Positions 54,266-64,000 of a stretch of 64,000 nt of DNA are shown here, piece by piece. Origin of the DNA: Solanum dulcamara (Eukaryota > Streptophyta > Magnoliopsida > Solanales > Solanaceae); the NCBI RefSeq assembly GCF_947179165.1, contig NC_077247.1, positions 44,870,935-44,934,934 of the forward strand. The letters run 5' to 3'. The notes beneath the pieces were generated by a model that did no database searches, was not told the origin of the DNA, and saw only the letters and a list, made by a program, of their open reading frames with translations. Every line of letters begins with the position of its first letter. Positions within the stretch are counted from its first letter, which is position 1. Made by a program: the position numbers and the translations under genes.

Positions 54266-56950
54266 TTCATATAAAACTTTTATTTAAAGGCGAGTACAAA
54301 ATTAATAACAATGTCAAAACAGAGTGCGCCATCAAATTTTCACCTTCAAACTGTAGTTGGACAAATTAAAGATATCATAGTAAGCTTGTTAGAAGATTAG
54401 CTGCACATGTTGATATATTTATTATGCAAGAGTTTACTATTTGGATTTATAATAATATGAACTACTCCACTTATTTTGTGTCATATATTTATGGTAAAGA
54501 AACCCAAACGGCACGAAAAGCCTCGTATCTATTTTATGGTTTGATTTTGTTACTCAGTGTTTTATATCTGCTTTAAAGCTTGATTTATTCATTTTTACAG
54601 CAAAAAATCTCACTTCATAGGGAATAAAAAGGTCTTTTCTATCAAAGATATATAACTTTATTTTGAAAGCCAGAACTCATATAAGTATAACATTTTATTT
54701 CAAGAAATAGGTAATTTAAACGTACTATGGAAAAAAAATCAAGTGTCAATATGAACAGATGTGTACTCGACTAGCCGAATATATGACATTTTCCAATATT
54801 TTATTGAAACGTTCCAAGAAAAAACAATTTTTTGCTTCAATTCTTCTGCAACTTGTAATTTTATGAATCAACTTAATTAGTTTCATTCGAAGATAAATAT
54901 ATATATATTTCCTATTTGTATCGTTTTTATCATTAATAGAGTCAAAGTCAAATAGCTATTAGTTGACCGTTGAGCCTTTCTCATCAAAGACAGCCGATTT
55001 TTTAGTTCCCTTTATTTGTTTTTTTGTTTGACTATTGCTTTTTTTCTTTCACACTAACTAGTTCATATATAAAATAAAACAATTTACTATATCATTTTAA
55101 AAATATAATTAATAATAAGGTGATAAGGATACATTCAAAACTAAGTGATAAATTATCTATTGATATTTTAATTTGAACAAGTAAAAGTGAATATCTATTT
55201 TCGTATAATTGACAAGTAAAAGTATGAAGGTTTTAATAAACAAAATCATATCTTCCAGGAACTATTCTTTGATTCCATGGGGCATGGGGTCTGTTAACTA
55301 ACTAACCTTCAATATTTATTTTTCAATTTTGATTAAAAATAAACTAAACTAGGACCATTTACTATGAATTTCAATTCTTTTCTAAACTAAAATAAGCTTT
55401 TTTCCCTCTTCATAAATGTACTAGCTTAGTCCTCCACCAAGTATCATTAGCATACTCTATTTTCAAGATTCTTTATGGATATGGATTAATTTACAAAATT
55501 TCAAAATCCTATCTATATGCATCATTTTTTTAGTTCAAAGTCACACTTGTTATTTGAATGTAACTTTCCTATGATCCATTGCACCAATAATTAAAATTTA
55601 AAAGTAGAATAAGAATTACGTTTAGTCATGATCAAAAATAGTAATATACATATATAACATAACGTTTTTCTCGTGATTTGATTATATTCATAGTATTAGA
55701 TCCCACCTCTAGTTTTTTTAATGTGTTTTCTCAATGGAAATGACAATTTATTAAAGTTCATAACCCCTTAATTATTACTTCACATCAATTATAGAAAGCT
55801 CTTTTGCCATCCAAAAGTTAAAGAAAAAAAAAAATGCTGCGGTCACACCACGTGCTTGGCTAAATTCAACAAATATTACCCTTTCATAAAGGGAATTTAA
55901 ATGAATGCGTATATATAATAAAGTCTTTGCAATATGGTAGAATTTTCCTTAAAACAGGAGCAATCTAGCTCTTAAGATATGGATCGACGGGAATTAACCT
56001 AATGACTTTTGTACTGGTCATGTATTTGTATTAAGAAATCAACAAAATATTGATAAAAATAATTGATTATAAGCGAAGATATAATTCTATATTAACTTGA
56101 GATTACCGTAGGAACATGGCCAATTTCAAAACATGAATCCAACTCTACCTTAAAAAGGGTTTTGAATATGCATAGAACTTTCTTTACAAAAATCAATAGA
56201 GATGATGACTTGTTCTATTAATATCCAATTAGAAAAGGAAAAACAATCATTATTAGACTACAATATAGGTTTATTATCGTCCTAAATACAATTAATTAAC
56301 TAGCAACTTTGGATAGGAGCAAAATGCAAGGAAGAAATTTATAAGAACAATAAAATGCACTCCACGCAAGCTATATTTCTCAAGACTGTATTTGTGTTGG
56401 GAAATCTACTTTCAGTAAACTGTCTTTACTAAAATCCAGAACCTATAAACTCAAAATTCTGAAATTCATGATCTCGTCATACATGTGTTGTATATCAATC
56501 TCTCTTAAACATTTTTTTTTTACCATCTTTACATGAGAATATGCACGTATAGCTTGGGAATAAATAAGATGATTCAAGCAAATCCAAGATCAAAAGGAAT
56601 TATATAAATCCATGCCTTAATTTACCTCATAATGTTGATCAAATCCACCTTAAGAGAAAAGAAGAATTGCTGCTTCCTCCAATATGAAAGAATACCTCAA
56701 AGTATAATTTAAAAGCATTAATTCAAAAGGGCATGCATCTATATAAGTTCAAAGAAGAGAAAATTAGATAGTATATATAATGGTGAAGTACTAAAATATA
56801 TATAATACATGAGATATTAAGGAAGAGTCCATCTATATCTCTAGATTATTACTACAAAAAGAAAGAAAGAAAAGGAAAATGAAATAGCTATAAATAAATT
56901 AAAGTTTCAAGTAGGGTTAATTAGAGATCAAAGCCTCAAGATTAATAATC
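54266..56950. other. Intergenic DNA, 3' side of the WRKY gene
   Basis: AT-rich with no supported gene. A CACGTG G-box occurs at about 55848. The WRKY 3' UTR should occupy the last 100-300 bases. Confidence 0.45.
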
Positions 56951-58480
56951 TCATGGTTCTTGTTTAAGATTAAACATAGAAGGAACCATGTCTTGTAGAA
57001 GTCCATAGTCATGATGAGGAGGTAGCTGCATCTGTTGATGATTTAGATTTTGATGATACATTGGGGAATTTCCAAAAGCATTGCCATGTCCATAAAATTG
57101 AGGCATTTGTGACACGATGAATTCTTGATGAAAAGTTGCTTGTGGTGCCATTAATGGTGATGTTTGTGCTAACATGGAAGGATTCAACATTCTTGCAACG
57201 CTACCGCGGAGAGTAGCTGGCAAATGATGGTTGTGTTGACCTTCATATGTTGTTATAACAATGGATGGATCTTGATATGACCTTTCCACACGCTTCTTCA
57301 CTTGGCATTTTTGACTTGTGCACCTATAATAGCTTCTACAATTTACAAAAACAAACAAGCGTATTATTATTATGCAATATAGTTTCTACAAAAGTACTGT
57401 TTCTTCTTAAAGAAGAAAATCATGATATTGGTGATTGATCGAAAAAGTTTATCGGAAGATAGGGAGGATTTGACAGAAGTATGAAATTTCAATTGTTTAA
57501 TAATAAGATTTGACCAGTTTGCACCTTTGAATCTAAGCTTAATTTCTTGAACAAGAAAGTGGGAACATAATTTAGGGAAGTGGGAAGTGGGAACACAATC
57601 TTTATACTAGTAGGTAACCATGTGGACTAAGAAAAAGAAAATTTGCTATCAAATCACTAGTTAAATACCATAGATTTGACTAACTAGCTACCTTATATGG
57701 ATTCTTGATGGAAGAGAAGTGTGTTCATTTAGGGTTTTATGAATTCTTTAAAGAAATGAACAACAACAACAAAAAAAAAAAGGAATCACCTTGGATAAGG
57801 GCTATTCTTAACAGCCTTTTGTCCATATTTCCTCCACCTATATCCATCTTCAAGATGATCAACCTCACTCTTTGTCATGAATGCAAATTTTGGTGGTCTT
57901 TGCTTCTTTTCTCCTTTCTTTTTTGCTTTACTACTATACATATCATAATTTCAATGAAAATAAATAAATCAAATGAATATAAAAAAAGAGACAAAAGGAG
58001 AACTTTTCTCATAAAGAAGCTGAGTAATAAGAAATCTTGAATAAGTACTTACTCTTTTTTAGAAGCATCTTCACCATCTTCTAAAGTTTCATCCTTGACT
58101 TGCTTATCTTTCTTGTTAGAATCTTCATGATCACCATTTGAAGAAGAATTTGAGATTGAAGAGTTTGGTGTAACTGGGGTTTCACTTCCTCCTCCAACAA
58201 CATCATTATTAATATAATTAATATTAGCATCAACATGATCTTGTTTTATAATATCATGATCATCATCGTCTTTAAGTGAAGAAAATGGAGATGGATTTGA
58301 AAATCCAAAGGGTTTTCCAAGTGAATTATTAGTAATATAATCACTACTTGATCCATGTAGATACTCACTAGTATAACTCATAAAAGAAGGATCAAGCATA
58401 TGTATATTTTGAACCATTGATGATGAAGAATCTTCTTGAAATGGTTGGTGATAGTACAAATCTCTTAGTTCATCACCCAT
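56951..58480 (-). CDS. WRKY transcription factor, group IIc (WRKY28/71/8-like)
   Basis: Coding exons on the minus strand are 58480-58053, 57930-57790 and 57335-56951, together 954 nt (317 residues). The DNA-binding domain has the WRKYGQK heptad followed by the CX4CX23HXH zinc pattern (CTSQKC...HNH). It is split by an intron after the codon for the R of NSPYPR, the conserved position in most plant WRKY genes. This single domain with this zinc spacing defines group II; the [18 protein letters not shown] lead-in is typical of IIc. N-terminal features are [13 protein letters not shown], a Ser-rich region and an acidic stretch. A basic tract (KKKGEKKQR) could act as a nuclear signal. I chose the ATG at 58480 because [10 protein letters not shown] aligns with the usual IIc start. 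An in-frame ATG at 58603 would add a His/Pro-rich extension. The exon 2 acceptor is a TAGTAG tandem. Confidence 0.95.
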
Positions 58481-58620
58481 TGAAGAACAAGAAGTAGAAG
58501 AAAAGGGATTTTGTTTTGGGGGTGGGGGGTGGGGGTGGGAGTGGGGGTGGAGGATGAGGTTTGACAAGAGGTTGATAATGTGTCTGTATTTAAACTTTGA
58601 CAAGTTCCTTTTTTTTTTTA
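58481..58620 (-). promoter_or_regulatory. C/A-rich 5' leader of the WRKY gene
   Basis: On the minus (sense) strand the sequence has repeated CCACCCCC units (plus 58515-58552), then a poly-A-like stretch before the preferred ATG. It translates as His/Pro repeats if the upstream ATG at 58603 were used, but a C-rich leader is the simpler reading. Confidence 0.45.
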
Positions 58621-58794
58621 GATTGAGCTATAGCTAAGGTCTATTTTTATTGTATTTTAATTTTTAATGGTAGAATGAGAGATATATATAAGTTTTGAAA
58701 AATTAGATGTAGACCCCACGTTTGTAAAGAAGGTTTTACAAAGTTTCAAGTCCATTGTTAGGGTCTAGTCATTTGTCACTATGAATAACTCGCT
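58604..58794 (-). promoter_or_regulatory. Putative WRKY promoter
   Basis: The 200 bases upstream of the leader are AT-rich, with TATATATA-like tracts (plus 58681-58690) at a plausible TATA distance. No specific operator was identified. Confidence 0.3.
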
Positions 58795-59040
58795 ACGTTC
58801 CAATTTGTTTGTACTATTTTTTTTTACTTCGTTGAAAAATAAGTGACTTTTTTCTTTTTTGATATTTTTTTAATTTTAATTTTTTATATAATATATTTAA
58901 AATCATAAAATTAAAAAATATTTTGATACATTCAATATATCTTTAATTTAAAATTAAAATATTCAAAATTTTTCTTTATTTTCTTAAATTCTAATCAAGT
59001 CAAAATAAGACAATTAAATTAAAAAAAAAAAGAAATTTTT
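58795..59040. repeat. Degenerate short element, also present near 29160
   Basis: It begins 'cgttccaatttgtttgtact' and ends near 'caattaaattaaaa'. The order of words matches 29160-29400. It lies just upstream of the WRKY promoter. The ends are not well defined. Confidence 0.5.
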
Positions 59041-60595
59041 AAATATCTAGATATCATAAGCATTTTCCTCCTTTGTTCCTAGCTTTGGAATTGATTTATT
59101 TTGTTTCTTCAAATATTGTTTATTTAATATTATAGTATTCAGTTTTGTTTTACGATTACCACATTTTTCGTGTCACAAATTTGGAACTACGTGGACCATA
59201 TATACAAAAAGAGGAAAATGATTCTAGATATGTAATAGAAGAAATAAAATATTTTAAATGTGGTGATAGAAAAATTATGGTAATTAGTTTTGTTGTGGTG
59301 TTATGTTATCTAGTAATCTTTCACACTTCGATCAAATGTAGTCAAATTTGTCACCTTTACAAACTGTGTCTTGTTTCTTTTTGGTGAACAAACAATACAT
59401 ACTTTATGAAAAGCAAATTGGAATATTTTATTCGAATTTTGTTTCTATAGAATAGATACCGTGGTTTAGTTATAAAGGAAGCTAGATACATAATCATTTA
59501 AATAAATAAATAAGGGTAAAATTAGCTTTCATTTAACTTGAAAAAAAGTAAAAGAATAAAATTGAATTGTCTTAAGAAAATTAAAATAAAAACTCTCTCA
59601 TTCTGACAATTTCAACAACATTCTACTCATTGACTCTTACGCAAGATAACGTAAAAGAAGAGGTAATCAATTAATATTTAGATATAAACATCTAGAGACC
59701 ACATAAATAAATAAATAAATTATAATGATATATTAATAAATTTAAGATATATGTTTAAATAATATTCTGACTGGTTCAAAAACATTATATTCTCATGTCT
59801 CAACATTCAGTACTCGTACGTATATAATTAGTTTACAAACAAATCAAAAAATAACAATGACGAGACTCTGTATCTATATATATATTTATATAAAAAGAAT
59901 TTAAATTTTTAAACTTTTCATCAGTTTAAAAATATTATTTTTGCACTATTAAATCATTCAAAAATAATAAATTATAACAAATTGTCCTAAAAATGATTAT
60001 TAACTAGCTACATGTTCCAATCAGGGAGTGAGTTATCAGAGCGCAACGGATTCATCTGAATCTTTTTCCTAAAAAATAACACGGTTTATATTTAAATTAT
60101 TTATTATGTACTTATAGAATATATTTAATCATAATTCCTCAGCTATGTAATTGTTTTTGATATTAGAGGTGTATATATATTATTAAAAAAGATAATTATA
60201 GTAGATGATCATTCGATCATTTTAACTATCAAAAAATAGTCATCCAGTGTATATTTATATATATTTGATGTATATTCATGTATACTTAGTATATATTTCA
60301 TGTATAGAATGTATCATAATATATATTCAATGTATAATTCATGTATAACTAATCTATATTATATAGTCAGTGTATACTTTCTATGACTTTTGACAAGCTA
60401 TATTGCATAGTCACTATATATTTTCTATAATTTTTAGCTATTTTTATATAAATAAAATATTACTATATTTATTGTAAACTAATTAATTTATTATATATAT
60501 ATATATATATATATAAAATTGTCCCTTTTTAAAATCATTTGATTTGAAAAATAAAACAAGTGAGAAAAAAAGATATATTAATGATCTTGAAAACA
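59041..60595. other. Intergenic, AT-rich, no gene seen
   Basis: The stretch 60230-60420 has many TGTATA/CATGTATA words in loose tandem, and 60490-60515 is an (AT)n run. The frame at 59145-59387 has no domain and no splice context. Confidence 0.45.
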
Positions 60596-60679
60596 TTAAT
60601 GAGGGGTGGGAAAGTCAGCGGAGGACTCAAACAAAAAAAAAGAATTAGTAATTTGAGTCAAACATTTAGAAAGTAATAC

Positions 60680-60750
60680 ACTGAAACACGTGTCCCTACT
60701 TGGCACCGGCATTTGACCGAAGCCGACACATGTACTTCCCACGTGGCTAC
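60680..60750. promoter_or_regulatory. Two G-box (CACGTG) motifs 53 bp apart
   Basis: CACGTG occurs at 60687-60692 and 60740-60745 in a patch with locally higher GC. No gene is visible next to it, so a regulatory role is only a possibility. Confidence 0.3.
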
Positions 60751-60796
60751 TGTTCTTTGGTTTTCCTCTAGCTGTCCCTCTTGTTTTTTTCCTCAC

Positions 60797-63700
60797 TAGT
60801 TCTCGAACGTTTGTTGCGCGTTTATCTCAAAATAATTTATATAAATTTTGTATTTCAGACGATATAATTTATTCTTTTTTAAATTTATTGATATTTAATT
60901 AAAAAAAATTAAAAAATTCTTTATTTTTACGATAAAAAATATATATATCTTTATATTAAAAAGAATACATTGTTAATTATAACCACATTTTAATAGCATT
61001 AACATAATATAGTGATTAAAATCTTAATGTACAATTACGCATATATACCTCTCTTGAGATTAATTTAACAATATGAACTTTGTATCAAGTAGAACACCTT
61101 ACTTTTCAATATTCATACTTATACGATAACACTTGCTAAGAAAATTATTATAAGACTTATTTTATATTTATCCTATAAAATAAAATGGAAACATATAATG
61201 TCCAATCACATATAACGATGTAAAAGTCATTTTTCTTATGAATATTTTACTTAAACTAATTAGATTTTTAAATTGACTACAATCATAAAATCTGACACTA
61301 AAATTCATAAAATTGTATTTAACTCAATTTCTTCTTCATAATAAACTAATAGCCTAATATAGTGTACGTTACTGTAGCCAAAGTGAACACTACATTATCG
61401 ACAATAAAAAAAGTAGGAAAAAAAATGTGGCCAACATGAGGAACAACAATCCAGTGGAATCAGCATAAGGAAATACTTCATCTCCAATAGCTCTGTTCCA
61501 AGAAATTTTCGACCTCCTATGCTTGTTTTCCCTCCTTTCCCCACAAGCCAATTATATAGTCCATTTTTATAGGATTAACTCACAAATCACAACTCTTCAT
61601 TTCTATAACCTCTACTAAATGGTTAATGAATTTATTATGATTAAAAGTTTCTGTCCATTTAACATGATTATTTTTATTTTTATTTTGCTTGTGAGTGAGT
61701 GAAGAAATAACATATGAAATCAGAGAGAAGTTAAAGAGATGTTATTAACTTCAAAATTAGTGAATACTATCAAGTATCAATGAAGAATGTCTATTCATTT
61801 ATTACTTTAATGCATTATTGAATATATCAATTTATGTAGAAGGACCATTAAGATACTTTCATGTGAATTTGATCTACATATATAGAACGATTTTTGCAAC
61901 TTTTTAAATTCTCCATAATTTGATCATCATGACAAATTGAAACTGATGATTAATGCGTATTCATTTAATATTTAAAAATATCATAAATCCAATAAATAAC
62001 TGTAGAAAAAAATATAAAATTTTATTATTTATTTAACTATATATTTTATTAATGGTATTATTGTAATAATTCAATTTCATAGAGTTATTTTGGTGTTTCA
62101 ACTTTCAATTTTTTCCCCCACTTTTAGTAATATATGATTCACAACCCACGTCACCCTCCTTTTATTTTTTCTACCATGTGCACCTCACGTGTCTATTCAC
62201 TTTGCTTTTATCGCTTTGATATATGATTAAATCTCTCCCTAATGACAGCATTTGTTAGTGAACGCGATTCGAGTCATGAAAATAATGCCCCTTTCGATAG
62301 AGAAAGTTGTACCGTCACTCCCTCCTTTACCCTATAATAGGCTTTGTATTGCACAAATATTTGATTAGTTGGATCGATAGATTTCAAATAGTTAATCTTT
62401 TGTCCTATTTTATGTGACATTTTTTAAAAAATAAATTAAAAAGAAATGATGCCACGTAAAATGAAACAGATGAAGTAGTACCTTTGAAACTAAGTGCAAC
62501 AACATATGATTAGTTGTATTTAAGCTGTTTTGAGAGTCCAAAAGCATTAAAAAGTAAAATTGAAGAGAAACGGATAGTCACAAAATTTACGAAATTTCCT
62601 TTTACGCTCATTCTCCTTTCTGGAAGTATTGTTGTGGTCTCTCAAAATTATTTGATTTTTATTAAATTTTATATTCTTTTAAAAATTCATTAAACAAGTA
62701 CATAAAATTTAGTTTAGAATTCCATAACCTAAAAAAAAATTAACATCATGAACCCATAAATATTGATTCCAACTCACCTTAGTGAAGAATAGAAGACACT
62801 CGAGAAAAAGTATAATTTTGTATACATCCTAGCTTGACTAAGATAAAGAGGATGAACAATTGCCAATAAGAATAGCAAAGATAATTTTGAGTGGACAACA
62901 TTTATTATAATGACTTGAATGCATGAAACAAATTAAATTATGAGCAAGCTATTGAAATAAAATTTCTGTACCACTTACGTTTGATTTAGTCTTGTTGCAG
63001 GTCCCCCCTCTCCGTCTTTTTGTTAGTATTATTCTTTTAAGATGAAACCCGTCGAAAATTTCATCGGTCGAAATATAACTCGTTGTCAATGAAATTTCAT
63101 GACACAGAAAACAGACCCACAAAATTATCGATTTCTGATAATTATAATATGAGGAGACCCGTGGGTAAATTAAATAATATGTCATCAATAGACAAATTTT
63201 TCGTGTTATATATATGTACTCTTCAGCCGTAAAATATGTGCTTTGTAATTAAAAACAATCTATAAATATTGTGTAATTATGAAATTTGTAGTCTAAAAAA
63301 TTATAGACATTTATATAACGATTTTATTTTTATATTAGAAATATAATAAAAAAAAGGTTAGGACAATAAGAATAGATTAATTAATGTTGGTAGGACACAC
63401 TAGATGAACATCTGTCCAGGAAGACCGACTACCTCATGAGGGGATAAAATATAAATTAATTAGAAAAAAAAAGGTGAAAATCGATTATTTTCTTTTATTT
63501 ATTTTATAAGTGATTAAATTTTTTTTTTAGTAATTAAAAGGAATTACTAAAATTTTAAAATTGATTATTAAATTTTAAAAATTATTTTTTTATTTATTTT
63601 ATAAGTGATCAAGAGATGTTAATTCGTAAAAAAATGAGAAGTCTTCAGTATATAAGATATGGGGTATATAAATTAAAGTGACTTTGAAGTATGAAACCGG

Positions 63701-64000
63701 TTTTTGAAATCTAGACATCAGTGAATAAAACTGAAAATAAAAATTAAGGGGCACATTTTATTTTAGTTAGTCTTTGGGGTCCTTCTTTTTCCTTTTTGTT
63801 TTGATAGCATGCCATTTAAAGTATTTATTTTCTTTTTGTCGTGGGTAGGCATTCTCATAATTATGCGGCACAGAAGTTTAATTGTATAAAAAATAATTGA
63901 AGAAAAATAAAAAAAACATTAATCGATTCAAAAAGTAGTATATCCATAAAAACATAAAGATTTATTTATATTCTTTATATCACATTGAAATAATATAATC
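60797..64000. other. Intergenic, no gene seen
   Basis: AT-rich DNA to the end of the window. I saw no credible exon, tRNA or repeat with clear ends. The minus-strand frame at 62949-63188 shows no family feature. Confidence 0.45.

Noticed and set aside
57705..58040. Plus-strand 111-residue frame over WRKY exon 2
   Set aside because: It is the reverse of the WRKY domain exon and its introns; not a gene.
58481..58603. ATG at 58603 as start of the WRKY protein
   Set aside because: It adds a His/Pro-rich stretch from a C-rich leader; [10 protein letters not shown] at 58480 fits the usual group IIc start. Not fully excluded.
60596..60796. 66-residue minus-strand frame
   Set aside because: No domain, splice context or promoter; chance frame in a slightly GC-richer patch.

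Overview
The window is nuclear DNA from a flowering plant, very probably a Solanum species (tomato/potato group). Three things point there: genes split by short AT-rich GT-AG introns, SINEs of the Solanaceae tRNA-derived type, and a dense load of LTR retrotransposon remnants and MITEs. It is not prokaryotic; the tandem repeats here are satellite-like, not CRISPR. Species and chromosome cannot be fixed from the sequence alone.

Only four host genes are supported. Two purine permease (PUP) paralogs lie in the same orientation on the minus strand at 7028-9092 and 17068-19974. Both consist of a 40-nt first exon, a phase-1 intron and a roughly 1.09-kb second exon. A REDUCED WALL ACETYLATION (RWA/Cas1-type) gene fills 43600-51625 on the plus strand in 15 coding exons (541 codons), with one GC-AG intron. 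A group IIc WRKY transcription factor gene lies on the minus strand at 56951-58480 in three coding exons, with the intron at the conserved WRKY position.

The rest is mainly mobile DNA and can be read as a layered insertion history. A hAT transposase remnant (1-467) is followed by an AT-rich minisatellite that was split by a 2.7-kb solo LTR (958-3665, target duplication ATTAG). That LTR was itself hit by a hAT-like MITE (1450-2085). A second LTR-like block with a 58-bp tandem array follows (about 4643-5820). Between the PUP genes lie another hAT-like MITE, two tail-to-tail LTR fragments and a SINE. At 21351-21815 there is a long-TIR MITE. At 23161-27383 there is a 4.2-kb solo LTR (target duplication ATATT) holding more than 1 kb of TTA-type microsatellite. 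Three copies of one MITE family sit at 28141-30100, followed by another solo-LTR-like block (30284-32482).

A nearly complete Ty1/copia element fills 33446-42269 on the minus strand (282-bp LTRs differing at three bases, target duplication ATTAT). It carries a 2.3-kb solo LTR in its protease region (37270-39584, target duplication GTAGT) and a frame-breaking 467-bp tandem duplication in gag. The copia LTRs begin TA rather than TG, like the tomato family TARE1. After about 51.6 kb the sequence is mostly AT-rich intergenic DNA around the WRKY gene. I saw no gene after 58.6 kb.

I found no new multi-gene system. The most unusual items are the nested, atypical-ended copia element, the giant microsatellite-bearing solo LTR, the minisatellite split by a solo LTR, the higher-order 58-bp array, and the 67-bp triplication just upstream of a PUP gene.
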